A DNA stretch of 64,000 bases from NCBI RefSeq assembly GCF_003112735.1, contig NZ_BFBR01000002.1, forward strand, positions 186,001-250,000, in the 5' to 3' direction. The notes under the pieces are model-generated. The model saw only the letters and a program-made list of their open reading frames with translations, had not been told where the DNA came from and made no database searches. This document shows, piece by piece, positions 36,790 to 46,038 of the stretch. A program made the position numbers and the translations under genes. Position 1 is the first letter of the stretch. Each line of letters starts with the position of its first letter. Origin of the DNA: Candidatus Phycosocius bacilliformis. GTDB lineage: Bacteria; Pseudomonadota; Alphaproteobacteria; Caulobacterales; Aquidulcibacteraceae.

Positions 36790-37746
36790 ATGAGCGTCCA
36801 TTCTGCCCCTATGCCGTTCACCGGTTATCCGTTGGATCGGGCCAGCGCCTTGCGGCGAGACATCGCCGCCATCGAAGCCTTGGCCAATCACCCCGACAGC
36901 GATCTGATCCTGATACAGGAGGGCAAGCCAGTCTTGTCGACGGCCCCATCAGCCGATGGCAGCCGCAGTTTGCTTCGCTTAGCTTGCGCGAGCCGAGGCG
37001 GATTTCTGCCACGGTCGAGCCCACCACCCATTTTGATGGGGCTGGATAGCCAGGGTCGGGCTACTTTTGCCACCAGTCTGCCCGCCCGATTTGATTGGCA
37101 GGACAGCCCAATCCAAGGTTTAGGTGAGACTGAGGACTTGCGCGCTGCGGCCAGCATTCTTAACCTCACCGATCTGGCAGTTGCGGGGACAGCCAAAAGC
37201 CTATTGGATTGGCACGCTCGCCACGGGTTTTGCGCCAATTGCGGCCATGAGACCCAAGCCGCAGAATCAGGTTGGAAACGTGTCTGTCCTGACTGCAAAA
37301 CGGAGCATTTTCCCAGGACAGACCCCGTTGCCATTATGCTGGCAGTGAAAGGCGATCACTGCTTGCTTGGTCGGGGAATAGGCTTTCGTTCAGGCTATAT
37401 CTCCGCACTTGCAGGCTTTATCGAGCCGGGTGAAACCATTGAAGAAGGCTGCGCCCGCGAACTCAATGAGGAGGCAGGCGTGCGCATGACCAAAGCGCGC
37501 ATCGTCGCCAATCAACCCTGGCCATTTCCATCTCAATTGATGATCGGCCTGATTGCGGAAGTCGAATCCTATGACCTTACCATCGACCCGCACGAGATTT
37601 CCCAAGCGATGTGGTTTTCCCGTGACGAAGCGCGCGCTCTCCTTTCAGAACAAGGCTGCACACGCGATGGGGCAATATTGCGGGCTCCCCCGCCGATTGC
37701 CATTGCGCATCATTTGATCAAGCTGTGGGTTGAGGAAGGCTGTTAG
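36790..37746 (+). CDS. nudC: NAD+/NADH pyrophosphatase NudC
   Basis: 318 residues. Zinc ribbon FCANCGHETQ ... VCPDCKTEHFPRTDP, then a Nudix box GFIEPGETIEEGCARELNEEAGV, followed by the NudC-specific SQPWPFPxS-like NQPWPFPSQLMIGL. It hydrolyses NAD(H) and removes NAD caps from RNA. ATG 36790 is used; the frame opening at 36631 overlaps the SRP RNA gene on the other strand, so the nudC promoter must lie in or near that RNA's 5' flank. Confidence 0.93.
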   Translation: MSVHSAPMPFTGYPLDRASALRRDIAAIEALANHPDSDLILIQEGKPVLSTAPSADGSRSLLRLACASRGGFLPRSSPPPILMGLDSQGRATFATSLPARFDWQDSPIQGLGETEDLRAAASILNLTDLAVAGTAKSLLDWHARHGFCANCGHETQAAESGWKRVCPDCKTEHFPRTDPVAIMLAVKGDHCLLGRGIGFRSGYISALAGFIEPGETIEEGCARELNEEAGVRMTKARIVANQPWPFPSQLMIGLIAEVESYDLTIDPHEISQAMWFSRDEARALLSEQGCTRDGAILRAPPPIAIAHHLIKLWVEEGC

Positions 37747-37781
37747 GCCGCCCGCCCCGCGCACGCAGAACACATACCTTC

Positions 37782-38375
37782 TCAGGCAAAGTCCCGCGCA
37801 AGTTCCGCCCGGGTTGCTGGGCTTAAAATGGTTAGATGGGCATAGCTTTCATGATCGCTGCCCACCATGATCTGGGTCGCCGGGTCACGAAACACAGCAA
37901 TATGGGCAGGCTCGAGCGGGAAATGCATGAAATGGACCGAGGAGGCCTTGCCGTCTGATCGGGTGCGTTCCACATCGCCCTCAGGGATTGCACGGATCTT
38001 ATCAGCGCCAATCTGAAGGAAGAAGTGATCCTCAATTCCGCCCAGTCGGGCAAGAATATTGGCCCGGCGCGTTGGTTCATCAATCTCAAACATGATGGTG
38101 GCAACCAATTCCGAGCCTTGCGGGATCAGTGGATTATAGGCGGCCAATTCATCCTGAATTTGCTCCTCCCCGCCCTTCTCGATCAACAGCATTTCCTGGA
38201 TCTGGAACAGCATGGTCTCAAACGTCTCAAAATAGACGGTGCAGACAGGTCCAAGGTCAATCCGGCGCAATTTCTTGATTGGCAGAAGCTCAGCTCGGCG
38301 TTCTTTGCGAACTTTCGCGAACTCTGCGTCAGACAGAAGGTCGGCGCGGGTAATGGTGCGAGAAGATGCTGGCAT
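37782..38375 (-). CDS. DUF3501 family protein
   Basis: 197 residues matching DUF3501: ITRADLLSDAEFAKVRKERR, LLPIKKLRRIDLGPVCTVYF, FETMLFQIQEMLLIEKG, ELAAYNPLIPQGSELVATIM, RRANILARLGGIEDHFF and VHFMHFPL. No catalytic motif is known. It is the third gene after rubrerythrin and the CCG iron-sulfur protein, with only 10 bases between it and the latter; this triad recurs in Alphaproteobacteria from memory. ATG 38375 has AGGAAAAAGAT upstream. Confidence 0.85.
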   Translation of the reverse strand: MPASSRTITRADLLSDAEFAKVRKERRAELLPIKKLRRIDLGPVCTVYFETFETMLFQIQEMLLIEKGGEEQIQDELAAYNPLIPQGSELVATIMFEIDEPTRRANILARLGGIEDHFFLQIGADKIRAIPEGDVERTRSDGKASSVHFMHFPLEPAHIAVFRDPATQIMVGSDHESYAHLTILSPATRAELARDFA

Positions 38376-38385
38376 ATCTTTTTCC

Positions 38386-39762
38386 TCAGCTTAGGCCGTA
38401 AGCACGGGCCAAAATCTCGATGGGATGGGCTTGTAAGGGTTGTTTGGCTGGAGCCTTGTCCGGACCGGTTTCCGCAATCAACATCTGGCCCAAATGTTTG
38501 CAGGCCAAAGGACAATCCGAACACAGAGTGTCATTATCCTTGCTGGCCACCTGTTTGGCGGCGGGCTTACCGACTTTGAATGCCAGCGGCTTGGTCTCTT
38601 TAAGCACACCAAATGTGCCGCCATGGCCAGAGCAGCGTTCAACCACATCCACTTTCGTTTCGGGAATGAGTTTCAGCATTTCAGCCGATTTCTGACCCAT
38701 GTTTTGAGCGCGCGCATGGCACGCATGGTGAACGGTTACACCGCCCTCAACAGGCTGCAACCCGGGAGCCAGTCCGTACGTCTTCGACAGATCGACCATA
38801 TATTCGGAAATGTCGCGTGTCGCAGCGGCCAGCTTCTTCACCTGGGGATTATCGGGCAGGATCAGGGGCCACTCGAACTTCATCATCAGGCCGCAGGATG
38901 CTGTCAGTGCAATGACGTCATGGCCGCTATCGATCCAATGTTCAAAATGAGCGGCAACACGGGCGGCGCGCGCCGCAACTTCGGCGATATTGCCCGATTC
39001 CAATTGTGGCATGCCGCAACACTCAGGATAGACCAAAGTAGAGGCAATTCCTTGCTTGGCCAAAACCTCTGCGGCTGCAACGGCGGTATTGGGGGCATTA
39101 TAATCGACAAAGCAGGTGGCATAGAGGGCCGCCTTACGCTTGCCATAGGCTGGTCCAGCTTCATCGCCCTGGGTTGTGGTGGCCAAGTGGTCAGAAGCTG
39201 TCGTGGTGTGAAACTTCGGCAGCTCAACCTCGGCATCAATGCCGGTCAGTGTCTCAATCACAGCCCGTACAGGCTTGTTGGACACATCACTGGCCCAATT
39301 GGCGATCCCCGCAATTGGGCGGGCCAAACGGCCATTACGGTCGGTCTCGGCCAAAGCCTCGCGCACGGGATTATCAATGCCGTCCGCCCGCCGCTTTGCA
39401 GCCCGGTGACGCAGGATGAGGTGGGGGAAATCGAGGTCAAACTCGTGTGGGGGTACGTAGGGACATTTGGTCAAGAAGCACATATCGCACAAGGTGCAAG
39501 CGTCAGCGACCTCCTGATAAGCAGCCTTGGGCACGCTATCGAGTTCGCCGGTTGGGCTTTCGTCGACCAGGTCAAACAATTTGGGGAAGGAATCACACAG
39601 ATTGAAGCAACGCCGACAGCCGTGACAAATATCAAACACACGCTCCATCTCATGCTCGATGAGCGCTAAGTCATAATAGCTGTCTTCCTGCCACGGGATG
39701 GGATGGCGGAACGGGGCATCCAGACTGCCCTCACGGGGTGCCTTTTTCATCTCTTCAGCCAC
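38386..39762 (-). CDS. CCG-domain iron-sulfur protein (GlpC/HdrD-like)
   Basis: 458 residues. An N-terminal 2[4Fe-4S] ferredoxin part has CHGCRRCFNLC and CTLCDMCFLTKCP. Two CCG-type domains follow: ATCFVDYN ... YPECCGMPQLESG and VHHACHARAQNMG ... RCSGHGGTFG, then CSDCPLACKHLG. This layout is that of GlpC and heterodisulfide reductase D-like electron-transfer subunits, without the flavoprotein partner. With rubrerythrin next door it is a candidate electron donor to peroxide reduction. The start is GTG 39762 with AGGAG six bases upstream. Confidence 0.88.
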   Translation of the reverse strand: MAEEMKKAPREGSLDAPFRHPIPWQEDSYYDLALIEHEMERVFDICHGCRRCFNLCDSFPKLFDLVDESPTGELDSVPKAAYQEVADACTLCDMCFLTKCPYVPPHEFDLDFPHLILRHRAAKRRADGIDNPVREALAETDRNGRLARPIAGIANWASDVSNKPVRAVIETLTGIDAEVELPKFHTTTASDHLATTTQGDEAGPAYGKRKAALYATCFVDYNAPNTAVAAAEVLAKQGIASTLVYPECCGMPQLESGNIAEVAARAARVAAHFEHWIDSGHDVIALTASCGLMMKFEWPLILPDNPQVKKLAAATRDISEYMVDLSKTYGLAPGLQPVEGGVTVHHACHARAQNMGQKSAEMLKLIPETKVDVVERCSGHGGTFGVLKETKPLAFKVGKPAAKQVASKDNDTLCSDCPLACKHLGQMLIAETGPDKAPAKQPLQAHPIEILARAYGLS

Positions 39763-39881
39763 GCTTAACTCCTCCCTGCAACGCCGACACCAACCTCTTT
39801 AGAAAAAGCCGACCAGACTGGCCTCACAGGCAAAGGGGCTGAGACATGCCCAGCCCCTTGCCTGATCACGCGATCAAAAGA

Positions 39882-40301
39882 TCAAGCGTCCATGCTGTCC
39901 AATGCGCGCTGGAAGCGGCCGGCATGAGACTTTTCAGCCTTTGCCAAGGTCTCAAACCAATCAGCAATCTCGTCAAAACCCTCTTCACGGGCCGTGCGCG
40001 CCATACCGGGATACATGTCGGTATATTCGTGGGTTTCCCCAGCGATGGCCGCTTTCAGATTGTCAGCGGTGGTGCCGATTGGCAGGCCCGTTGCAGGGTC
40101 GCCCACAGCTTCCATAAATTCGAGGTGACCATGGGCATGGCCGGTTTCGCCTTCAGCGGTTGAGCGGAACACGGTGGCCACGTCATTATAGCCTTCCACG
40201 TCAGCCTTTTGTGCGAAATACAGGTAGCGGCGATTGGCTTGGCTTTCACCGGCGAAAGCTTCCTTGAGATTTTCGAGTGTTTTGCTGGTTGCGAGGCTCA
40301 T
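39882..40301 (-). CDS. Rubrerythrin (ferritin-like diiron domain only)
   Basis: 139 residues: [38 protein letters not shown] (ExxH), [30 protein letters not shown] (ExxH). These supply the diiron ligands. The C-terminal rubredoxin domain of classical rubrerythrin is absent, so electrons must come from another protein, probably the CCG protein encoded 119 bases downstream. Function: hydrogen peroxide reduction. ATG 40301 (or 40304) follows AGGAG. An OxyR-type operator lies about 120 bases upstream. Confidence 0.92.
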   Translation of the reverse strand: MSLATSKTLENLKEAFAGESQANRRYLYFAQKADVEGYNDVATVFRSTAEGETGHAHGHLEFMEAVGDPATGLPIGTTADNLKAAIAGETHEYTDMYPGMARTAREEGFDEIADWFETLAKAEKSHAGRFQRALDSMDA

Positions 40302-40419
40302 CATGTCTCTCCTGAGAATCGAAGCTAACCTTGGCCCAACTTTGCATGCCAGACGTTGTGCGTCGGCCGTCGCAGGCAGGTTGGTCGCGAGCAACACCAG
40401 AATGTGGCGCAAAGATCAA

Positions 40420-40456
40420 ATTGATTTTGACTATCCGGTCTATAGATTCAATCAAT
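40420..40456 (-). promoter_or_regulatory. OxyR-type operator upstream of rubrerythrin
   Basis: A 37-bp dyad of four tetranucleotides: ATTG-N7-CTAT-N7-ATAG-N7-CAAT. OxyR contacts ATAG-N7-CTAT-N7-ATAG-N7-CTAT; the two central elements match exactly, and the outer ones differ by one base each, symmetrically. The axis is centred at 40438. The only downstream gene in a promoter-like position is rubrerythrin (minus strand); the other flank is the 3' end of an SH3 gene. Confidence 0.7.
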
Positions 40457-40505
40457 GTATCGTGAGGGGGCGCAATCGGGTGGGCCGCTCACAAGCCCCC
40501 AAACC

Positions 40506-41612
40506 TCAGGGCTGTGGACCTGCTACGGCAGGGCTGGGCACTGGGGCATTCGGAGTGACAGGCAGGACAGTATCGCTGGCTTCGCCTGGGGTGGTGTTGG
40601 CCTTTGGCCCCTCGCTGCTGGCGGACCCTGCTGCCACCGCCGCAGCGGCTGCCTTCATTTGGGCCAGGGTCGCAGCATCAAGTGGTTCGGTCTGACCTTG
40701 TGGCACATTGGGGCCTGGAGCTTCAGAGCCATCTGGATAGACCCAGCGTGAGCCCCCGTCCACAAGGCTAATCGCAGCCTTCGGCGCAAAACCCTGACTG
40801 CCATCACTTAGCTTCAAGACATACCATGCAACGCCCGATTGGGTTTGCCCGATCACCCGCACGGTTTCTCCGGCCTGCAAGGCGCGCACCACACGCGAAT
40901 TTGGCAGCGGTGTGGCTTGGACATTGACAATCTGAAGGGCACGACCTGCCACACCAATCTTCGATGTGGCCATATTCATATCGTCCATCATTGCATCGTC
41001 ATCGGCCGTGGTAAAACGTTGCAGCAGATAGACAATATTGGCCCCATCCAGCGGGATACGCAGCCACAACTCACCTTCTGCTTCAACCATGCCATCTGAA
41101 ATCAGCCGCGTCCCCCCATCGACCGTCCCGACAATTTTGCCCGACATGGAAGGGGTTTCGCGCAAATTCAGCAATGTAGACGTCACGATGTGGCGCACCC
41201 CACCGGTTACTTTGCCACTTGCGTTACTTGTGACGATTTCACGGAAAAGTGCTTTCGGCGCAAAGCCCTTTGCGCCGTCAATGGCGGTCAAGCTCAACCA
41301 TTCGACCCCATTTCGCACTCCAGCACTTTGGGCAGAAACGATGGTGCCTTCCTTGAGAATCAGCGCGATGGGGGCTGCCAAATCAGGGGTTTTTCGCACG
41401 TCGGTTCGCCCCAGTGCACTATAGGACTTGGCCTGCTCAATTTCTGGGGCGGCGACTTCATCCTTCATGAAAAGCGCGCGAAACCCCATGAAAGCGGCAA
41501 CGCTTACGCCGATGGCCACAGCGGCGGCAGCCAGCATAACCATCACCCGGTTAGCACCTCCCGATGCGCCTGAGCCGGGCTCACGCAGGGACCTGGAATC
41601 CTGTGATAGCAT
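40506..41612 (-). CDS. Membrane-anchored SH3-repeat protein (first of pair)
   Basis: 368 residues. After a short cytoplasmic N-terminus there is one membrane helix (VMVMLAAAAVAIGVSVAAFMGF), then three bacterial SH3-like repeats: YSALGRTDVRKTPDLAAPIA, TSTLLNLRETPSMSGKIVGT (the NLRxxPS form) and ALQIVNVQATPLPNSRVVRA, each followed by a G(A)GFAPKA or similar strand. A Pro/Ala-rich tail closes the protein. Bacterial SH3 repeats usually bind cell wall or proteins. ATG 41612 is preferred to a TTG at 41645. It follows a related gene, 117 bases away. Confidence 0.75.
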   Translation of the reverse strand: MLSQDSRSLREPGSGASGGANRVMVMLAAAAVAIGVSVAAFMGFRALFMKDEVAAPEIEQAKSYSALGRTDVRKTPDLAAPIALILKEGTIVSAQSAGVRNGVEWLSLTAIDGAKGFAPKALFREIVTSNASGKVTGGVRHIVTSTLLNLRETPSMSGKIVGTVDGGTRLISDGMVEAEGELWLRIPLDGANIVYLLQRFTTADDDAMMDDMNMATSKIGVAGRALQIVNVQATPLPNSRVVRALQAGETVRVIGQTQSGVAWYVLKLSDGSQGFAPKAAISLVDGGSRWVYPDGSEAPGPNVPQGQTEPLDAATLAQMKAAAAAVAAGSASSEGPKANTTPGEASDTVLPVTPNAPVPSPAVAGPQP

Positions 41613-41729
41613 CGGTGTATTCCCATTGTGACGGCGCGTGACCAAGTAAGGAGCCGTACCTCTTGGTGCAGCGGTTTACCAGCATGAACGGGGTGGCAAC
41701 AAGGGGACGCTCACAGCAGACGCCCGCCC

Positions 41730-43022
41730 CTACTGATTGATCGCCAAAGCCCTGCCCGGCAACCAACCTTGATTCCCCTTAGGCGAGGTCACTTGATACC
41801 AAGGAACACCCGCCACAATCCGGACATCCTCAGCCGGCATCAGTGTATCAACAGGCAAAACTTCCAAAACAGCCTCCGATGTCACCCCCGGTCTGGCCCG
41901 CAGACTGGCAGGTGCCCCATCGACGCGCATCAAGGTGCCGACACTCACCGCCATCGGACCCTTCGGCGGAGCACTCTCGGCAGGATCAGGCGGAACAATG
42001 CCATCCTGACCTGAAGTCCCATTTGGAAGCACCCCAGCCCCGGCTGTCCCGGCTTGGCCAGTTGGGCCCACAGGCGTCAAAGAGACCCCTGCACTACCCA
42101 AAATCCAGCCTGTGCGTCCGTTGGTGAGCTGGACCTGATTAAAAAGAACGCCTGCCACAGTTTGCTGGGCGATCACATTGACGAGCATGCCTTCAGCCAC
42201 ATTGCCCATGGGAACGCCATCTGCTGCTGGAGTCTGAAAGATGGTTGCAGGGCCTTTGAGTATCTGAAAGGTGATGGGCTGCGCGAGGGCCATCGGGCCA
42301 AGTTGTACCGGGGCAACCGGCATCACCACGCTGTTAATCGTGTTACCTGCAGTTGGATCAAGACTGGAGTAGTCAGCCTCTCCCTCACCCAACAGATCCA
42401 AATGATCTTCGCGCACAAAGCCCGACCGCGACCGATCCGTCGGCAGGGTAACACGGAGCCAGATTTGCGCGCCTTGGCTCAGCTTTCCAGTGACGTCCAA
42501 AATCGTATCCACCGGCAACACCATAATCTGCGCACTTTCAGAATCGGGCAGCACACGGGCGGCGGTTTGTTCAATGACGCGGCGTAATTGCGGCGGCGAA
42601 ATCTGTTCAATGGCCAGCCCCTCGCTGTTGGCAGACAGACCGGATGGATCGACCCATGCGGAATTGTCGGGCTTGGGACCAAAGGCGCGCCATGCGATAA
42701 AGCCGACCAAAATGATCAAGGCGGCAATGGCTGCCCAGCGGGTCACGTTCATTGCCGACCCAGCAAGAGCCGATGGTTCTTTTGTCTCTGATGCCATCTG
42801 CGTGCCCGATGGCGGTAGGCTGCGGGTGCCAAAGTGTTGAGCCTCTGCATCAGGCCAGCTGGAGGCCGTTGGCTGTGCCGTCGTGACCAACGGTTCGCCG
42901 ACAAGCGCCAGCGGGCTGCGACACAGGGGGCAAACGCTGTCGGGGCCTGCATAGGGCAGATCCAATTCCAGACGGGCATTTTCGCATGCCTCTGGCTGAT
43001 TTGAACACCGACCTATCGGCAC
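41730..43022 (-). CDS. Zinc-ribbon / SH3-repeat membrane protein (second of pair)
   Basis: 430 residues from GTG 43022, which has AGGAG seven bases upstream. The N-terminal 34 residues contain C6-x6-C13-x17-C31-x2-C34 (RCSNQPEAC ... VCPLC), a zinc-ribbon-like set. A membrane helix follows (WAAIAALIILVGFIAWRAF), then SH3-like repeats (IMVLPVDTILDVTGKLSQGA, ITFQILKGPATIFQTPAAD, LMRVDGAPASLRARPGVTSE) and a final KGNQGWLPGRALAINQ. The cysteines lie before the helix, so they would be cytoplasmic. Function unknown; it is paralogous in plan to the preceding entry. Confidence 0.75.
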   Translation of the reverse strand: MPIGRCSNQPEACENARLELDLPYAGPDSVCPLCRSPLALVGEPLVTTAQPTASSWPDAEAQHFGTRSLPPSGTQMASETKEPSALAGSAMNVTRWAAIAALIILVGFIAWRAFGPKPDNSAWVDPSGLSANSEGLAIEQISPPQLRRVIEQTAARVLPDSESAQIMVLPVDTILDVTGKLSQGAQIWLRVTLPTDRSRSGFVREDHLDLLGEGEADYSSLDPTAGNTINSVVMPVAPVQLGPMALAQPITFQILKGPATIFQTPAADGVPMGNVAEGMLVNVIAQQTVAGVLFNQVQLTNGRTGWILGSAGVSLTPVGPTGQAGTAGAGVLPNGTSGQDGIVPPDPAESAPPKGPMAVSVGTLMRVDGAPASLRARPGVTSEAVLEVLPVDTLMPAEDVRIVAGVPWYQVTSPKGNQGWLPGRALAINQ

Positions 43023-43197
43023 TGTGCTTCTCCTGACGCTGTGTTCCATACCAAATCTTGGGCGCGACATTGCCCTTGCCATCCCGGCTGAGGCAAATGC
43101 TTTTTTCAAACACAGGCAACTCAAACCCGTCTTGAGACCACCTTATGGCCCCCCATTGCGGCAAGCCAAGGGCAAGAGCCCTACCCGCCTGCACACA

Positions 43198-43229
43198 CAA
43201 AAAAGTCCCGGCCACAGGGCCGGGACTTT
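43198..43229 (-). terminator. Rho-independent terminator of hppA
   Basis: 12-bp stem AAAGTCCCGGCC-ACAG-GGCCGGGACTTT (43202-43229) followed on the minus strand by a T-run, 22 bases after the hppA stop codon. Confidence 0.9.
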
Positions 43230-43251
43230 CGATCTTGTGGGTACGCCTCGA

Positions 43252-45396
43252 TCAGCCTTGATGAGCAAGAACAGCCAAGAGCAACAAAGCCACAATATTG
43301 GTGATCTTGATCATCGGGTTTACGGCAGGCCCAGAGGTGTCCTTATATGGGTCACCCACAGTATCACCGGTCACCGAAGCCTTGTGGGCATCAGAGCCTT
43401 TCATATGCTTGACGCCATCGCGATCAACAAAGCCGTCCTCAAAGGATTTCTTGGCATTGTCCCAAGCCCCGCCGCCGGAGGTCATGGAAATAGCCACAAA
43501 CAGCCCCGTCACAATCACGCCCAAGAGCATGGCACCAACCGCAGCAAGCGCTTGAGCCTTCCCTGCAATGGCAGTGATGGCGAAGAACAACACGATGGGC
43601 GACAGCACCGGCAGAAGCGACGGCACAATCATTTCGCGAATAGCTGCTTGGGTCAGAATATCCACGGCACGGCCATAATCTGGCTTGGCTTTACCTTCCA
43701 TGATGCCGGGGATTTCCTTGAACTGGCGGCGCACTTCCTGCACCACTGATTCTGCGGCCCGTCCCACCGCTGTCATTGACCAGCCGCCGAACAAATAGGG
43801 CAACAGGCCGCCGATCAGCAGACCGACAACGACATAAGGGTTGGACAGGTCAAAGCTGACATCAACACCGGCAAAGAAGGGATATTCCGCCGCGTTGGAG
43901 GAGAAATATTTCAAGTCCTCCGTATATGCCGCAAACAGAACCAGAGCACCAAGACCGGCTGAGCCAATCGCATAGCCCTTGGTCACCGCTTTGGTGGTAT
44001 TGCCAACCGCATCAAGCGCATCAGTCGTCTTGCGCACTTCAGGCGGCAAATTGGCCATTTCGGCGATACCACCGGCATTGTCTGTTACCGGGCCAAAGGC
44101 ATCAAGAGCCACAATGATGCCAGCCACCGACAGCATGGTGGTTGTGGCAATGGCGATCCCAAACAGGCCAGCCAGATTATAGGTCGCAAGAATGCCACCT
44201 ACGATGATCAGTGCTGGCAGGGCTGTGGCTTCCATGGAGACAGCCAGACCCTGGATCACATTGGTCCCATGGCCTGATACCGAGGCTTGGGCCACCGACT
44301 TCACGGGACGATAGTCAGTGCCGGTGTAATATTCAGTCACCCACACGATTGCTGCGGTCACCACCAGACCCAACAGGCCTGACAGGAACAAATTCATGGC
44401 CGTGATCGACACACCGCCAGAGGTCACATAAGTTTGGGTGACAGTGGTTTGAACCACACCATAAAGGCCAACAACCGATAGCACGCCGGCCGCAATCAAG
44501 CCCCTATAGAGCGCATTCATGATATTGTTGTCTTTGCCCAAACGGACAAAATATGTGCCGATGATCGAGGTCACGATTGCCATGGCACCAATGGCCAAAG
44601 GCAATGACATCATCACAGCCGCGCCAGCTTCCTTGAAGAAGATCGACGCCAACACCATAGTCGCAACCAAAGTCACGGCATAGGTTTCAAACAGGTCGGC
44701 CGCCATACCGGCGCAGTCGCCGACATTGTCGCCAACATTATCGGCAATCGTGGCCGGGTTGCGGGGGTCATCCTCAGGGATACCGGCTTCAACCTTGCCG
44801 ACCATATCGCCACCCACATCTGCACCCTTGGTGAAGATGCCGCCACCAAGACGGGCGAAAATCGAGATCAGCGAGGCACCGAAGCCCAAAGCCACCAGTG
44901 GGTCGATCACCTCACGGCTGGTTGGTTCAAGTCCCATGACTTGGGTGAGGACATAATAATAGCCAGCAACACCGATCAGCGCGAGTCCGGCAACCAACAT
45001 GCCGGTGACTGCCCCAGAACGGAAGGCCATGGACAAACCAGCGGCCAGACTGTTGCGAGCCGCTTCAGTTGTACGCACATTGGCCCGCACCGATACCAGC
45101 ATGCCAACATAGCCTGCCACGCCCGACAGCACGGCACCGACCACGAAACCGATGGCAGTGGGCATGCTGAACAGGAAGGTCAGAACAACAGCGATCACCA
45201 CGCCGACGATGCCGATGGTGGTATATTGCCGGTTCAGATACGCATTGGCCCCTTCTTGAATGGCAGCAGCAATTTCCTGCATCCGCTCATTGCCAGGACT
45301 GGATTTGAGAACCTGTTGTACGGTGATGAAGCCGTAGATCAATGCAATGATCCCGGCACCAATGGCCGCGACCACACTCATGACGCTAACGTCCAT
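43252..45396 (-). CDS. hppA: Membrane proton-pumping pyrophosphatase
   Basis: 714 residues, about 16 membrane helices. Pyrophosphate-site motifs: [20 protein letters not shown] (Asp-rich), [20 protein letters not shown], and near the end [16 protein letters not shown] with [20 protein letters not shown]. The segment [20 protein letters not shown] carries Lys at the site that marks the K+-independent class, as in Rhodospirillum rubrum, which is a strict H+ pump. ATG 45396 has AGAGGATAAAC upstream. A strong terminator follows. Confidence 0.95.
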   Translation of the reverse strand: MDVSVMSVVAAIGAGIIALIYGFITVQQVLKSSPGNERMQEIAAAIQEGANAYLNRQYTTIGIVGVVIAVVLTFLFSMPTAIGFVVGAVLSGVAGYVGMLVSVRANVRTTEAARNSLAAGLSMAFRSGAVTGMLVAGLALIGVAGYYYVLTQVMGLEPTSREVIDPLVALGFGASLISIFARLGGGIFTKGADVGGDMVGKVEAGIPEDDPRNPATIADNVGDNVGDCAGMAADLFETYAVTLVATMVLASIFFKEAGAAVMMSLPLAIGAMAIVTSIIGTYFVRLGKDNNIMNALYRGLIAAGVLSVVGLYGVVQTTVTQTYVTSGGVSITAMNLFLSGLLGLVVTAAIVWVTEYYTGTDYRPVKSVAQASVSGHGTNVIQGLAVSMEATALPALIIVGGILATYNLAGLFGIAIATTTMLSVAGIIVALDAFGPVTDNAGGIAEMANLPPEVRKTTDALDAVGNTTKAVTKGYAIGSAGLGALVLFAAYTEDLKYFSSNAAEYPFFAGVDVSFDLSNPYVVVGLLIGGLLPYLFGGWSMTAVGRAAESVVQEVRRQFKEIPGIMEGKAKPDYGRAVDILTQAAIREMIVPSLLPVLSPIVLFFAITAIAGKAQALAAVGAMLLGVIVTGLFVAISMTSGGGAWDNAKKSFEDGFVDRDGVKHMKGSDAHKASVTGDTVGDPYKDTSGPAVNPMIKITNIVALLLLAVLAHQG

Positions 45397-45606
45397 GTTT
45401 ATCCTCTTTCGTTTCCCGGTTCATGTGCGGCCAAAGTTGATCTCTGGCTCTACCCATGTTCCCCATTTTGTTAAGGACTTATTCTTTAGGGGGCGATTTG
45501 GCGACTGGCAACGTGGTGCGACTGTTTGTGGGAAGACTTGGCAGTGATTAGGCAGCGCCGCTGCATGATTAACCATTCAGCGAGATTCCTATGGCACATC
45601 ATCCCC

Positions 45607-46038
45607 ATGTCTATGTCATCGCGTCGATCCGCTATCGCTCTCAGCGCCGCCAGTGCCGCAACTTTGATGCTGGGCCCGAAAATGTCCGCTGCGGCTGAAG
45701 AAAAGAAAGAAGAGGCCGGCGAGCCTCTGGTTGCTGAATTGACCAATGTCGTGCTCCCCCTCGCCCGGGATGGAGCTCTCGTCAATTATTTGTTCGTGAC
45801 TCTCAAGATTCGCATGTCAGACCTGAATGCGGCTGCTTTCGTGCGCGAACAACATTTCTTGGTGCGCGACGGGATTACGCGAGCTTCAAGTCGGTCGCCA
45901 ATTCCGATTGGTAAGTCACCTGGCACATTTGATACCGCAGCGGTCGTGCGGCTGGTGACAAGTGTGGTCAATGGGCTCAAGCCCGGACTGCGCGTGGTGC
46001 GCGTCTCGCTGGAACAGGCAGCATTCATGCGCCGTTGA
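45607..46038 (+). CDS. Small exported protein, unknown
   Basis: 143 residues. The N-terminus MSMSSRRSAIALSAASAATLMLGPKMSAAA looks like an export signal with a twin Arg, written here only up to its Ala-rich end. The mature part (PLVAELTNVVLPLARDGALV, NYLFVTLKIRMSD, FVREQHFLVRDGI, LRVVRVSLEQAAFMRR) resembles FliL-like periplasmic domains in its beta-rich pattern and its TAAVVRLV helix, but I am not certain. Its stop abuts the thiL stop (convergent, zero spacing). A TTAACCAT word at 45569 may be a CtrA half-site. Confidence 0.6.
   Translation: MSMSSRRSAIALSAASAATLMLGPKMSAAAEEKKEEAGEPLVAELTNVVLPLARDGALVNYLFVTLKIRMSDLNAAAFVREQHFLVRDGITRASSRSPIPIGKSPGTFDTAAVVRLVTSVVNGLKPGLRVVRVSLEQAAFMRR

Noticed and set aside
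38440-39669. 409-residue open frame on the plus strand, antisense to the CCG iron-sulfur gene
   Set aside because: It has no domain-like pattern and mirrors the codons of a well-supported gene with cysteine motifs and a strong ribosome site.
43023-43124. Longer starts for the zinc-ribbon SH3 gene (for example ATG 43046)
   Set aside because: GTG 43022 has AGGAG at ideal spacing and places the first Cys at residue 6; upstream residues look unstructured.
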